A DNA stretch of 64,000 bases from Himantopus leucocephalus (GCA_003993805.1 RSEF01000004.1:7261845-7325844); one strand, 5' to 3'. Positions 1 through 13,844 are shown, numbered from the stretch's first letter. The notes: generated from the letters alone by a model not told the origin. Program-made: numbers and translations.

Positions 1-3000
1 ATGAGCAAGGAACTCAACAGGTAGATAGAGAATACTGCACAGATTTACCCTCCATCCCATACCACCTAACTACTGTAAAAAGAAAATGTGCATACAACAT
101 TTCTTTTAAAAGGTCCCAAAGGTTATCTAGCATCTTAAGATCCACTGTCAAATTGTTCTAACGGCAGCAGTTCTCTACCTTCATTAAAGTAAACTGGTAT
201 TGCATTAGGTTAAAGAAAATTAACAGGTTAACACAAAAATCCACTGTCAAAAGGATGAAAAATTATGAAATGCTGTAAAATTCTAAACAAGCTCACCAAC
301 ACATATGATCATATGTGCAGAAAACAGATTCAAGTTTGTCCTTTTAGATATTCTTTTCTAATACTACCTGATGTATGCTAGTATGCTGCCCAAATCTTAT
401 TGTTTCTAATGAAAACAGATTTCACTTTATGAAGATATTTCTGGAATGAGAAAGGTGTAAAACATCAAAGACCATCATGTCACTAACATACCTGTCAAAA
501 GACGATGCAGAAATTCTTATTACAGTGTATTGGCCTGTTTAGTTCAGTTATAATGAGATGAGGCTTTCATCATTTCCCTTTTGGGAGCAGTTTCATCGTT
601 TGCCAAAATTCACTTTTAAGGTGTTTTTGGTCCTAAAATACAACATTAAGTTGTCTTTTCTTCAGTTATTCCTTGCTGCTCTCAAGACTTATATTTTATA
701 TTACTGAAAAAATATCTGTCCTTCCTGGGTGTTTGCACCACTCAGTCACTTACACATGGTTATCCACTGGATGACTTCGAGCAAATATCTCAGCTACTGT
801 AACTACCTATGGAAAAGTTCAGATTGAAGCCTGCAAAGTATCTTACCCATTTGGTTTATATTTGCTCTTTCAGTAAGAAGGGAATCCAAATATCCCTTTT
901 GCAGTTTTTTAGCACACTATCTCTTCACAAAGAGGTGACACAGTCAAGAAATCAGATTAACGCAGTCACTTGGTTAAATATGGCAATATTAAGACTTAAA
1001 TCACAGCATTTACCTTGAAGAAATTTTTGATAATGAAAACTTGTCTGTTATGGTCTCCCATTTCAACAGTTGCCTGTTGCAGAATCTACTGTTCTAAACA
1101 GCAGCGTTTAGAGGCTGCAAACTCCAGTGTAAAAAATTAGCAGAAAACCAGCACGTCCACTGGTTCACAGGCTCCACAGCAGACCTACTTTAGCATTCCC
1201 AAGATTCACTTTCCTATAACATATCTAGGAAAAAGCTTTGCCAGTCTTAGGAGGCTCTTTCCTATAACCTGTCTGCACCCTTTCACAAGGCTGACTTCAA
1301 TTCTGCCCTTGAAGCATGGTTCCAATATTGTTGCCAAGATGCACAAAATTGTCCTGTATTTCTCTTATCACAGAATTTCTGTAGACAATCTTCAGTCAGT
1401 AGCGCTGGCATGATGTCTTTTGCTTTCTAATTACATTCTTCAGCAACACAATAGAATACAGCCTCACAGATGAGTCACAGCTGTGCTTATTGTGGTACCA
1501 ACAGCTATCTTATGAGGCTATCATCAGTTGACAGAGATACGAATCTAACAGGATATTGGCAATGTGACCCGCAGATACACTGAGCTTTGACTTATTTCTG
1601 AAGAAGCGGCAACATACAAAAAAACTGCTAGTGGTAAAAAATATTTTTGTGGAACCAGTGTGCATAATGCCTTTCCAAGACTCTTGCCTTGCTGATGCCC
1701 TTGAATCTTTCCAGGCTTCCCTAGGCCTTAATGGAGAAGAGTCTTGACCCAGAAGAATGAAAAGTGCTACAGTGGAAGTTTTCCGTTCCCTACTTGTTAT
1801 GGTTAGTGCTTAAATGACAGTCATGCTTGGATGAACACCAAGTTCCCACCGTACTACAGTCATGTCATGGATCTTGCTTAATACACTGTTTTCCTAGTAA
1901 AAGCATCTTTACGTCACTTACTGAAATTATATTTTCTATTTAATAGTCTATTTCTGACATTACCGGTATCTAGCTAGGAGTAATTACACTTAACCCAAAC
2001 CCTGACTGATATAAATAACTAACCATTAATTATATCAGGGATATTTAACAGTTCTCACATACAAGCTGCCATTTTTTATTTATTTATTTATTTTTAAATC
2101 AGTATCTGCAAATCAGTGAGAGAGGGGCCTGGTTCCCATTCAAGAAAACAAGCTCTTTTTATTACTGTAACTACTTTTGTTGGTCTATAGGCTACTGGTG
2201 TAACTCAAGTCATCAGAAGTTATCAGAATAAATCAAATGGAAAATTTGCTGCTATACAAAGAAAGTAGCTTTGTATACAATTTTCCACATTTCCCAAAAC
2301 AAGGCAAAGCAAAATGAGTATCACGTCCAGTAAGAAGAGTTCACTGATTTTGCAGATAAAACCTAATGCACTAACAGAAGCACTAGTGGCCCAGACACTG
2401 AAGGTATTAACAACTTTTAGGAAGCATCAACAGCTTCCACTCAACCCTTGAGCATAAGACTTTATTGCGATACTTAAGGCAATACTACCTTGGAACTGTT
2501 CTATAACAACGGTTATTAGGAAAAGTCTCCATATAGAGCTCGCAGGTCACCATCTTTCAGTCCACAGGCAAGAGAACAAAGTCATATTTGCACAGACAGG
2601 AAACTTAACTGCAGGGAGTCCTTAGTATTCTCCCACATTGAAAAGAATTTGGAACATTTCCAAATGAATATCCCTGCCCTTCATATGTATAACTTATCGT
2701 ATACTCCTCAGAGTATTGAACTGCATTTTTGTGGGGACTTTGAGAGTACCTCTCAAGCTTTGGCAAGTACTGCAATAAATTATAACTAGCCTGAGAATCT
2801 TTAAAATGTACGTTTTTTGGCTGTCCCCGTCCACATTAAGTAACTGCAGTCTATCATGCCTGTTTCATAGCATCTGAGCACCATGGACAAGTGAATAATT
2901 AGCTTTAGCAAGAATAGCCAGATTTATGTTATGAAAAATTTAACTCCTAGAAAGCTCAGCAACTCAAGAGATAGATTTCTCTCTTCATGCAACACTAGTC

Positions 3001-4239
3001 TCGGTTCATATTTCCCATGTAGTTAAGACAAATTGGTAAAAACAGACATGATTTAATTAAAATCTGAAGCCTTCATAGTACTTGTCTCCTAAATGAAGTT
3101 TCTAATGAAAACAAAAAAGACTATTTCTAAGAGATTGCAAGCACTAGATTTTTTTAATTAATAAATAACCTATGTATAGAGTCTTCCTTATAGCAATAGA
3201 GGCAGATAGGAATCAAAACTTTTAGGATCCTCCTCTCCAAAACAGATGACACATTAGCAGAGTATTACCCTACAGCTCTACAAAATCCACGCCACGCAAC
3301 CGTGGCCAATATCCTAACAACAGGTGTTAGTATTTGTCCTGTGAAAATTCAGAAGGTTGAAATGTTTAGTTTGTCTGTGTCCTACCCTGAGGAATACTGA
3401 ATACAAATCTGAAGGCTAAAAATTTTTTTTTCCATGTTAATCATTGTTGCATTTCAGATGTGAAATTAAATTTCTTTTAGCACACAAATATAAGCAGGTG
3501 ATTTCTGGTTTGTTGTTTTCTTTTATTGCTCCTACAGACATAAAATCAAGTACCTTAGGGTATGACTTTTGAGCAGCATTTTTTTTTTAATTTTCTTCTT
3601 TGGTATGTATTTGTTCTTTGACTTTGTAAAACATCAGTTATAAACTGCACTCCCAGGACTTCTACAGAATACAACACTGCAGATTTACACAGAGAGCATC
3701 TAAGAGAAAAACACCTCCCTCTGACAATGCTATCACTCCGAGGATTTACATCCAGGTTCAAACGATATCTCCTACAGGGGAATGTGTAGGCCATCCAAGT
3801 TAAAGTATGAAGTGGAAATAAAGAGAACCCCCAGCATAGTGAGTCTTTTATCATAAATCACCAGCTACAGTAAGAATGCAATATGAAGTCTTCTTTTATT
3901 GTAAGTCTCTCAGCATTCACAACTTCATGATTCCTGTAAACCGTGCTTGTAAGGAAAAGACGTTACGAAAAGGTCACCAGCTAGTACCCAAGTACGCACA
4001 CAAAGATCGTCTCAGAGTGCAGCATCAAACCAGTACAGAATTGGTGGACAAATACAAAAATTAAGCTAAAATATAAAGCCAGCAACTATGTTCTCTCTCA
4101 CTTGTCTTCATGTGCATAAGCCAAAAGAATGTTGTACTTAGAAAATACCTACTAGTTTCTATTTCCAGAAAGCGTCAAGCAGAAGTTACCACGGGTACTT
4201 TCATTTGTCCTATTTCAACTCGAGTTATCTGTGGGCCAC
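1..4239. other. AT-rich non-coding stretch, no gene recognised
   Basis: No open frame here exceeds about 100 codons, and none encodes a recognisable motif. The base composition is AT-rich throughout. I see no complete mobile element. The only clear simple repeat is the short ATTT run noted separately. A diverged transposon relic could be hidden here, because very old copies cannot be recognised by eye. Confidence 0.7.
2072..2098. repeat. (ATTT)n short microsatellite
   Basis: A run of thymines followed by about four consecutive ATTT units, ending in a TTTTTAAAT stretch. It is short and interrupted. It may be a decayed A-tail of a minus-strand retroelement, but no element body is recognisable beside it. 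Confidence 0.75.
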
Positions 4240-4625
4240 AACTGCATCCCTATTAGGCCATCCATGCCAGCAGACACCCCTCTGTGATATTCCCTCCGAA
4301 ATGTTTCCCCACACCAACAGCCCCAATATGTCCGTTTTCTCCTTTCAGCCACAGTCTCTCCCTTATTCCTCTTCCCCCACGAGATTGTCCTCATTCTTCT
4401 CTTCCACTGTGAACAGCAGTATCTGTAAATACTGTTCCCTCATACAAACAGGTTTGCGTTTCCAGTCTTCCTCTACCTCACCTTCATTCAAATACCCTAT
4501 TTTCTCATCTTCCAGAATCCCTCTTTACCAACTAATCTAGCACACCCTGTGCCCATCAATCCCTACTTCCATCTACAATTTGATCCTTACATGTAACTTT
4601 TTTTCCTAGCCTCCCTACTTGTCAA
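4240..4625. other. Pyrimidine-rich (C+T) tract
   Basis: About 390 bases in which the plus strand is strongly biased to C and T, with many CTTCC, TCTCCC and CCCCAC clusters and few G residues. This produces an open frame of 111 codons (4205-4540) rich in Ser, Pro and Phe. That is what such composition gives by chance, and I do not regard it as a gene. No simple repeat unit explains the stretch. Confidence 0.6.
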
Positions 4626-7139
4626 AGAAGCAAGACCCTCAAATGAAGATCAAAATAGACAGGCAAGTTCAAAATAACTAAAAGATCTGATCCTTCACGC
4701 ACCTTTTAATTAAAGCGTAGAATACTTCAGTACAGATTTTTTTAGCTGCTAGAAAGTTTACATGGCCTAAACTGCCTTTTCCTTCCATAAATTTTCAATT
4801 AAGGGCTATTAAATACAAATGCAAAACCTCTAATTCGGAAAGTCCTGAAGCCAAAAGTTGCAAGAAGTATTACAGGGAAGTATTGCTGCTGTCCATCTCA
4901 ACCTTACAGTTCTCTTTTGGTATCCAGCGCGGGCTACTTTGGAAAACAGCACACTCTACCAGATGTAGTTCTGATCAAACGAATACCCACATTCTTACAT
5001 TATTTTGTTTCCAGAGAAAGTGCCAGTTAAGCATTCATGCACTCTGTCCATCTGTCTACCTGCCAGTACTTCATGTCTCAATACAATTTTCAAATCAGCA
5101 AATTAGTTTTGGCAAAGTTTTCAGAGATTATTTCGTTCTTATAGGTTTTGCGACAACTTGGCTGCTGGGTACAAGACCCAAGGTCCATTGGTGCAGTAGA
5201 AGCACACACTGCATTTGTCAGCAGCAGGCTGCCCAACCAGCATGCTTACAGCTCCAACTAGCAGCTGCCAGTGTTGCCATCCCTTACCAGAGAATGATAG
5301 CACAGGAAGGAGGAGCAGGAGCACTGAAATTACTCCATTATCAGATTGGTGATGGAAGCTATAAAAAAAAACAGAGACCAGTTTGGAAAAAAAAAAAAAG
5401 GAAAAATTTTAATTATTCCTCCACACAAACAATTCATTTTCAGGTCAGTCCTGGTTGTTGCCTTTTAAACTCTCTTACTACACAAGAAGACAGGAATATT
5501 ATAATAACCAGTTCTGAGAGAAACTGAAATTACACCAACTACATCCTGCCCTCCATGTTCAGGTGCTAAACTTGAGGGATGAGACAGCATAAGCATGCCC
5601 TCTGTAGGCAAAGTGGAAGTCTCTTCAGCTGTGAATGTTAGGACACGTGTACACCCCCAAGAGTGAAGAGACATGGACACTAGCTCTCCAAGACAAAATA
5701 GAAAACAAGTAGCACTAAACACACTGAAAATCTCCTGTGTAGGTGGTTTCTTCCTAAAATCAGTCATTGTCAAGGCAGAGCAATTTGAGCAGTACTATTT
5801 TTAACACTGCTTCATTAAGAACTTACACATGTACAAACTTCCAACTTCAAATTACTCTGAAGAGCCAAAGATTTTAAAGACTAAACCTTTTGGTTTTTTG
5901 TTTTAGGGGCAGGGGAGGGAATAACTGTGGCAAAACAACTTGTACTTAGATGGTTTCCTTTGATACCATTACTGGAAGGGGATAAAAGCTACATCAATGC
6001 TTTAAAATATCTATATTCATTTCTAGCAGCCCAAATAGAGATCCATTTCAGAGTTCCTAAGACATTATTAGACCTAAATGCAAACTAAGAAAACAAAATC
6101 ATTTGCTTTTTTCAGCTAGCCTCCTTCCAAAACATAAATGAAACAAAAATCAGCAAGAACAGCAATTCTGTTGCAACAGTGAGAGACTTTCAACAGGATC
6201 GTGATTGAAAGTGTGTAAAATAAGAAGATTCCATAGCTTAAGTCTGAATTGCCATTAACAATAAAGCAAAAGTTTTTTTAAACAAAAAGTCTTCCGTCTG
6301 TTTTTTGTGTATTATAAGATAGAAAGCCAATGGAGTAAACTATTCTTTATTTAATGATGATGCTGTACTTTATATGCAAAAGCACACTTGTTTTTTGCAG
6401 CCCACCAATAACAAACACAGAAAACATACATTATTGATTACTTGTCTTCTTTTGAATTAAAAATAAGTGTTGAAATTGTCCACAGAGTTACTATGAATTT
6501 GAAGTTTTTTCAGATCATTGTAAATGCAAATGTGGCTTCCAGAACAAAAAAGAAAAACCAAGATTTTTACTAGAATTAAATTTTTGTCGTAAAAAAACCC
6601 ATAAAAACAAAACCAATGGGCAAATATAGATCAACAGCAAGTGACTTAGTTTCAGGTGATCAACTGGGGGTTTTCATGACATATAGGTAGCCAAGCAACA
6701 GGAGTTATATAGATGAAAAAATTTGCAGAGAGGGCAGGCATTAGCCACCCAGCCTCCCAAAGCTGTAAAATATCAAGCTGTATTTCTCAGTAGATTTCCC
6801 AGCTCTGTTTTTGGGGTTTGGTTTTGTTGTTCCCTCCCCCCCATGTTTCTTTCTTTCATAGGAATTTCCTGCTGTCAAATTATACAGACCCTAGACCACC
6901 TTCTTAGTTCCAGTAAAACTCACATTCACTAAGTGTTTCACTCTTTTTACATGCTGTATATGGAGCCTGTGCATCTAATTAAGGACACTTAGCTCAGTCA
7001 CTTGATAATATGACACCCAGAAGTGTTAAACTGCTTGACCTTGATCCCTAGTAAAGGCTCTTGATTCTGGGGCTAGTTACTCTACAAAACGCAGCTGGAG
7101 TTGATTAGTGCCAAATATAGTTCAGACTGAGCTACAAAA
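4626..7139. other. Non-coding stretch with A-tracts, no gene recognised
   Basis: Contains the longest open frame of the window (4883-5527, 214 codons). It begins at TTG rather than ATG, includes lysines encoded by runs of A, and shows no domain. I treat it as chance. Notable local features are an A13 run at 5387-5399 and the GT-rich motif at 6807-6842 listed separately. Confidence 0.65.
6807..6842. repeat. GT-rich low-complexity motif followed by C-run
   Basis: A stretch of T and G built from GTTTT, GGGGTTTGG and TTTTGTTG units, followed directly by CCCTCCCCCCC. It closely resembles the GT-rich tract at 23331-23384: both end in TTTTGTTGTTCC. It is low-complexity sequence of unknown origin. 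Confidence 0.6.
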
Positions 7140-7400
7140 TCCTTTCCTTTTTGCTTTCTGTTCTGCCTTCCACCCTCCTCTATGAACACCTGCTACAATC
7201 ATTGCTCGCCCTCTCTGTGGTCACCCTTTCACCTCTTAAAATTCTTTTCTCTTCCCTCACAACCTATCTCTGAGAAGGTCTCCCCACTCCAACCCCATGA
7301 AGTCCCCCATCTATAAACTACTTCTGCACTACACCCAAGCTTTCTTCCTCTCACCTGAAGACTCCTTTCTACCTTTAATAACACTTTTTAAGCTTTCTCA
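7140..7400. other. Pyrimidine-rich (C+T) tract
   Basis: A second C+T-biased stretch on the plus strand, about 260 bases, with CCTTTCC, TCTCTTCCCTC and TTCTTCCTCTCACC clusters and few G residues. No repeat unit or coding frame is apparent. It is similar in character to 4240-4625, but I see no alignable identity between the two. Confidence 0.6.
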
Positions 7401-9814
7401 CTCCTATGCCCACAAATGAAAGCCTTTTTCAGTATCTTGCCTATTATTCTCTAGCCACTGAGAAATGAACACATTTTAACAAATCAAGAATGCATGAAAA
7501 ATTCATTCATGTATTTGTACAAGTCTTTTAAGACACAATTATGAATCCTTGATTTGCCGTATTTTAGAAACTGTCCAATTAATAGCAGAAATCCTAATTT
7601 GTAAAAAGCAAATTGACCTACTGTACTGTTTAAGACGGTATCTTTATTTAGATTGAGTTTAGAGAGGAATCCAGAAGGATGTTTAAAAAACAGACAATAT
7701 ACCATTGGGAGATGTTTTATTCATAAAGACATTGTGAGAAAAGGACTGAAAACATTGAAGATGACTTAATTAATCTTGAAATTAATGAAACAATTACATC
7801 TATTTCTCTAGGCAACGTATGAACTTTTTACATAGGCTGGGTCTGTACTGGGCTACAGATTTTGGGGAAAGAATTAGAATTAACGAGATTTCTAATCTAT
7901 TCTATTTTTTTCCTGGATTTATCTGGTTCATTTGTTTAAAGCAAAACTACAACATAGTACAAAAAATTATATTCTTTTTTTAATATGAATTCCCTGCAAT
8001 TCTGGCACAGGCTGTCTTGTTTGACCTTCAGGCAACAGTACAGAAATTCAGCAGAACATACAACTGTGGAAGTGCATTTTCCACAAGAAAGTAAGGACTT
8101 TAAAATGAAGGGCAATCTTTTACCCACCCCAGAGCAGGTATGTAGAGAGCGGGGAGGAAGCACAAGAACTCCTCCTTCATCTTATGCCTTCCTGCGAAGC
8201 ACAGCTGTGATGATACATATACAAACAGAAGATAAAGCAGCTATAACCTGGCATAGGAAGGCGTAGTTAGTATATAGGAGTCGCCAGACTTGAACCAGTT
8301 CAGAGCCCTACTAGTAAGTGTGGTCAAAGGCTGCTACCCAGCAATACCTATAAAAGACACCATGAAATGTGCTTCTAAGCACTCAATACCTTTGGGAAAC
8401 ATTTGGCAAAAAACTCTAGAGTTGAGATTGCTCTGAAAGCTACAACAAATCTGGCATTAATACCTTCTGCTTTTTTAATTACAAACAAAAATACAGTGAG
8501 GTGATATAGTTCAACTGGAGCTAGTATGTTCTTCATATTGCTTCTAGACACAAAAAGCAGTGCAAAATGATTGATCGGAACACATTAAGACAGTTATATA
8601 TGTAATAATGCTGTTGCTGCTTTTTGTGTTTCCTTTGTTCATTTTCTACTTACTTGCTACTGAATGCTACACTGATGAAAATGAACTACTGACTTGAATT
8701 AAATCAAAGACAATTTTTTTTAGCAGTCACAGTATGGCCAAAACTATGGAGCTTTGTAGCCCAACGAATATATAGCACGGCTGTTCCTTGTAACAGGCAA
8801 CAGGCTGCACGTTAAGTTAATGCGGGTCTCACTCAGCTTTTCTCTGGTCTTCCTTGGACTGCCTGAAAAAAAATTGGTTTTGATTGCTAAACTACAGGAA
8901 TCATCTGATGACCACTGCCTGATTTGTTTTAGGCTTTGTATGACTGTGGTGTTACATCTGTTGTTATAGACATATACATATTTCTGTAACTATTAGATAC
9001 TTACAACAAATAATCACTCCGCGCAGAAAAAACTATCTATGATGCTAGTATAATAAAGCAATGTAAAGGTGTACAGCCATAGGGTAACAGCAGAGGCCTT
9101 GAAAGTGTAGGCACAAGATGATAACAGGTGTCAGACTAAGCAAGCACTGCTCAATTATTAGTCAAAGGTAATGCAACCTTAGGAACTAGCTAAGTCTAGT
9201 TTTAGGAACAAAGTGAACAAAGATCAACTATTCAGTACGTCTAAAACACATAACATGTAATAAATTCAGATGTGACAGATTTGCAGATCAATCACACAAG
9301 AACACAGCACAAAACGTACTTATGCGTACAAACAGCAATCACACAAAACTGACTCCCAAAGCAGACCCAGGAGCGACAAGCCACCAACAGCATACTGGCT
9401 CCTGGTAAACAGCACAAAGCAGCCCCCACTACCAGTGTCCTTCTTCGCGTGAAGGACTGCAACACTGAAAATTCTTGTAATTGAGGTGACATAGTCATAT
9501 TGTTGGGGTGCTGGTGCAGACAACTTATTTCCTGTATAGTTCACATACCCCACAGAGGTTAACAGCCTCTCTGGCAAAACTACATATAATTACTCTGCTT
9601 CAGTTCATTTGCAACAAAAGAAAGAGAAAGAAAAATGAGAACGATCAAGCATCCATTTAAAATTTCAACATTTAACATGAGCCAGAAGTGAAATGCAGTT
9701 TTACTTGTGTTCTTCACAAAGAGCTCAAAAAGTAAAAGCGTATAGAATGGTTTTAAAGAATGTAAGAAACTGTTTACTGACTTAGGCTGTATATTGGACA
9801 TTTGGGATTATTTT
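7401..9814. other. AT-rich non-coding stretch, no gene recognised
   Basis: Open frames here are all under 95 codons and overlap each other on both strands, as expected by chance. No mobile element, RNA gene or simple repeat stands out. Confidence 0.65.
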
Positions 9815-9960
9815 GTTATAGTCTTGGCCTAATCTAACTGAGCTGGAACAACTAATTAATTATTCCATGCCTTAGTTTTCCAATCTGAAAGAAACATACT
9901 CTCACCTGAAGAGCTTTGAGAGGTGGCTTTGATATTTTTTAATAGAAGTGCGAATTCATA
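9815..9960 (+). mobile_element. MIR-like SINE relic
   Basis: The stretch around 9850-9905 reads like the conserved 3' half of a MIR/CORE-type SINE. It has a TTAATTATT-like step, then CATGCCTTAGTTTTCC and AATCTGAAAG, corresponding to the family's 'tgcctcagtttccc-atctgtaaaatg' module, followed by TACTCTCACCT. The promoter half is not recognisable. MIRs are ancient amniote tRNA-derived SINEs, so heavy divergence is expected. The boundaries are approximate. Confidence 0.5.
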
Positions 9961-11522
9961 TTGCAGGTTTACAAATTGCAATGCATTTCAAACAACTGGA
10001 ATTTAAATAAGCCTTCTTTGATTGTCCAGAGAGAATTCTGGGGACTTCCTGTTCTCAAAACTAGATTTTCAAGTTTAAAGACTATCACTTCAGCTTCTAT
10101 TCCCATTATAATGTGAAGTGTCTTATGTTTTATTATTTGTAAACAAGTTATTTCTTTATTAAAGGGAAAAAAGCACTCTTCTTATGCTGCTTGAGGCATG
10201 TGATAACACCATAGATCAGTTTTGTCCTTCTTTTGTTCATTTTAGGATTTACAACTGAGCAAGATACAGCTTAACATTTTTAAAAATCATGGTATCATAT
10301 AGGAAACAACTTCAGCAACTCTCAAGACGATTCTTCACTTATTACTTAGCCAGGGTAAACAAACAAAAACTGCAACACACCAGCTGGGCTAAAATCTCCA
10401 GCTTTTACTCTGACCCAGATGTAACTTATTTTTAAATGGGGTGGAAAAAAACCACGCAATTGTTAGAGTTACCCAAGTATTAAAAACATCAGTAAATAAT
10501 TGTTTCAGCTATTAAAACTGCCTCAGATGTGTTCTCCAAAATAATATGCCTTAAAAGTGTGCTGGAAATAGCAACACACACCTGGCATAGTGAAAAGAAA
10601 TGCTTTTTAAACAGATGTAATTCTGTGGAAATAAAATGTAAGGTCAGCACAATATTTTGTATTGAATCACTTCCATGAGAAGATGATGTTCAGACTGTTT
10701 TGGGTGCCCTGGTCCTCATAGCAAATCTGTTCTTTTGAAACTAGTGCAGGAAAAACAAAATAGGGAAAGTCCACCTTGCCAAGAGGAAAGAAACGATGCA
10801 AAATAACGGGAATTAGTGGTCGTTCTTTTATGGTACAGCCAAAAAAAAATTTCATCTGCCTTGCAAACATCACACTTTATTGCAATTAAATTATTTCACC
10901 TATCCTTGAAAAAAAACCCAAACATATAAGGACACATTGCACCATGCACATTGCATTTACCACAGAATACTATGGGCCTGGCAGTTACTGTAGGGCAGCA
11001 AATGCACAGTAAATTGTTACCTTTACTGAAATATGTACCACAAAGGTACTGGTTAGTGTTTTATGTTCACAGGTTTCTGACTTACACATAGCAGACAGTT
11101 GGCATCATAGTCATGCTGTACCTGGACAACAAATTATAAGGAAACTAGTCCTGCTACTTAACATACCTGCTACCAGTCTAGCAAGATTTGCCCCACATAG
11201 CTAGGTTAGATACACTAGTTACCTCTGTTAAACAATTAAATAGCAAGTACGCTATTCATGCAGTACCAATATGACTTCTGTGTTTACTAATCCTGTGTCC
11301 TACTTCCTTTCCTTCATTCACCCACCACATCACTAGGAAATATGCAGGTCAGAGCAGATAAGAAAAATTGAAGTTATACATGTCTATTTTTAAAAGTCTG
11401 GTTTATTTTAAAAGGTATTATCATCCCATCACCTTCATGCCATCCACTAAGACCATCTGCAAATTCTGTCGCTCCATGAATGCTCACATCCAAACACGCT
11501 GAACAAAATCTGACAGTGTTTC
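9961..11522. other. AT-rich non-coding stretch, no gene recognised
   Basis: No open frame over 70 codons on either strand, no recognisable mobile element and no tandem repeat. It ends at the poly(A) tract beside the small gap. Confidence 0.65.
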
Positions 11523-11594
11523 AAAAAAAAAAAAAAAAAAAAAAAGAAAAAAAGGGGATCAAGGCTCNNNAAAAAAAAAAAAAAAAAAAAAAAA
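11523..11594. repeat. Double poly(A) tract with a 3-base assembly gap
   Basis: An A23 run (11523-11545) is followed by G, A7, then GGGGATCAAGGCTC, three N bases (11568-11570), and a further A24 run (11571-11594). The short unique piece between the two A-runs is not recognisable. The arrangement looks like a poorly resolved homopolymer. The plus-strand A-tail could mark the end of a plus-strand retroposed sequence, but the upstream 60 bases are not identifiable. Confidence 0.85.
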
Positions 11595-13844
11595 GAGTGA
11601 ATGGGTGATACTGCACTGTTAAGGCTGCCGGTAAAGGCACAGCTACAAAGGGATGACTGGCAGGAAAACGAGGCCTTTGGAATTAGAGAGAAAAGTTTTG
11701 TGTGTTTTGGCATATAATAATTTTCACTAAATGTATTTTTTTTAAAGCCATGTCATCTTTCATATTTAATGATGTTCCTCACAAACCAAGAACACTGGAG
11801 CATTGCAGTGGGGGTCTGGATTTCTCAAAAGAATTAGCTGAAGTTGATATCGTTTTAACTGAGTTTTGGAGCAAAGTTTTATCAAAGAACTAATTACAGT
11901 GAGCTGAGAATGTGCCCAGTTTAAAAGTTACTTAATACCTTATGGTAAAGCTGTGCATGCTGACTTTCTTACCCTCCTAAAGTGCAAGCTGTTAAAAATG
12001 CTAATAGTCTGAATTCACAAAATTCTCCCTTCAAAGAGAAATAAAACTGTGTTGAAAGGCAGCTTTTGAATACGATCTTGATTCTAAAGCAGCCTATTTA
12101 GAGAAAATGGGATCCATAAATGTCAACACCACCTGTAGTCTGCCTGAAAATGCGCCTGCTTTCTGACAACAGCATTGATAAGCCACAGGCACACTAGAAC
12201 AAACATCCCTTACTTTATCTGTTAGATAAAAGTTGAAGGAGGTGGTGGTTATTAGGAAACTTTCTGTTCCTAATTTGTTTCAACAGAAATCTGCAAATAC
12301 AAGTATAAGCGTCAAACAATGCTAAATAAAAGTCAGTAGATTAACATTTTTCCCTAAGAAGCCAGGAACGTTATGAGAAGCCTGCTTGGATTTGGTGACA
12401 GTCTCTGTAAAACAGTGCAAGAACATGCAACATTAACAGCAAATTGTCTTCTGAGGGCATCGCGACCATGAGAAGAAGCTGCATGACACAGCATATGTGA
12501 AGCAGATATTCTGACAACGCAAAACCCAATCTTCTTGTCTTCTACTTATAGAAAGAATACGACAGAAACAACCTTTAGGCAGGCGGGACACCTTAACAGA
12601 GGTTATGAAATAAATGTATTTAGAGAATATTTTACATTGAACTACTGGATATAAGTTATGGCTATTCCAATAATGGAGAACTAAGTTTTGGTATTGTGAG
12701 AAGCACAGCTAAAAAGAACAAAGGAGTAGCAGCTATAGCTAGTAAAGTTTTTTGTCTGCTGGAGATTTCCTGGGGGAATTTTTAATAATGGATGTCATTT
12801 TTCTACAGGAATTTCTGTCAATAAGTCATGATGAAACAAAACGGTGGCTTAAACCCAAGAAGAAAATAAACACTTTTAAAAAAAGCCCATAACATTGTAA
12901 AAACTTTTGTGGTCATTTTCACAATGATAGGTGATCATAACAGAAGAAAGGGATCAAAATGTGATGTTCTAATGAACCTTTTTCTATTATTGGTTTCTTA
13001 TTTTGATTGCCAGGTTATTTGTAGGCAGACAAAAGAAAAGAGAAGGAAACCTGAAGTCAAGCAGCATTGCAGTCCTCTGAAATATTCATTACTACTTGAA
13101 CAGGACAATTTCAATGTTGTTTTGAATTAAAATCTTTCGAGGGGAAGAAAAAAGAAAAAGAAAACACACAGATCACAGGACTTACCACACAAAAAGTTAG
13201 GTTAATGACCCCTCTAGATGAATATCCTACTCATAAGGGCCAGGACTTTTGAATATGCAAACCATATTGTAGCAGATTATTACAGGGATTACAAACACAC
13301 TTGGACATAAAGCAGAGAACATACAAAGGGTCTTACCATCAGGAACCACTCACAATCTCAAACTGGGGAATCACTGAAAGGTTGTTTTGTTTTGTTTCAT
13401 GCTTTCCCCTACCCCTCCTCTACAAAAGTCAATATGTCTCAACCATGCAAAGTCTGGATCATTCATGCAGGTCTTTTCTTCAGACTCTGAATTCCTCTGT
13501 GGTTGCAAGAGCTGAGTGAAAAAAGATCTAACATACAATTTAATACTTCCCCACACCAGTTCAAGATCATTTCCCACAGCACGTTAAGTGTACTGTCCAA
13601 TTCAGCTTCAAATAAAATCAAGCCACAGGGCTGCAAAACCACTTCAGACAGATTATTGCAGAGTCTAATATGTTTTATTAGTTCTAAGTAAAAGGCTTTC
13701 TTTCATTAGCTTAATTTAATTCCCTCAGTGAGTTGCTATTCTTTTGAATCTACCAAAATATCCCAATTACTCCATAACAGTTATAAAAGAGCCTTTGAAT
13801 ACCTGTTGATATTTCCTTTCAGTTAGCCAGCCTTTTAAAAATCT
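11595..13844. other. AT-rich non-coding stretch, no gene recognised
   Basis: Only short open frames (up to 73 codons), with no domain. Around 13640-13760 there are weak resemblances to a minus-strand CR1/L3 3' end, too weak to call. Otherwise nothing is recognised. Confidence 0.6.

Noticed and set aside
4883..5527. Longest open frame of the window, 214 codons
   Set aside because: It begins at TTG, contains lysine runs encoded by poly(A), has no recognisable domain, and overlaps a minus-strand frame. Chance is the better explanation.
13640..13760. Possible third minus-strand CR1/L3 3' end
   Set aside because: Fragments such as CTTTCTTTCATTAGC and TTAATTCCCTCAGTGAG resemble the family module, but the order and spacing are not convincing enough to call.
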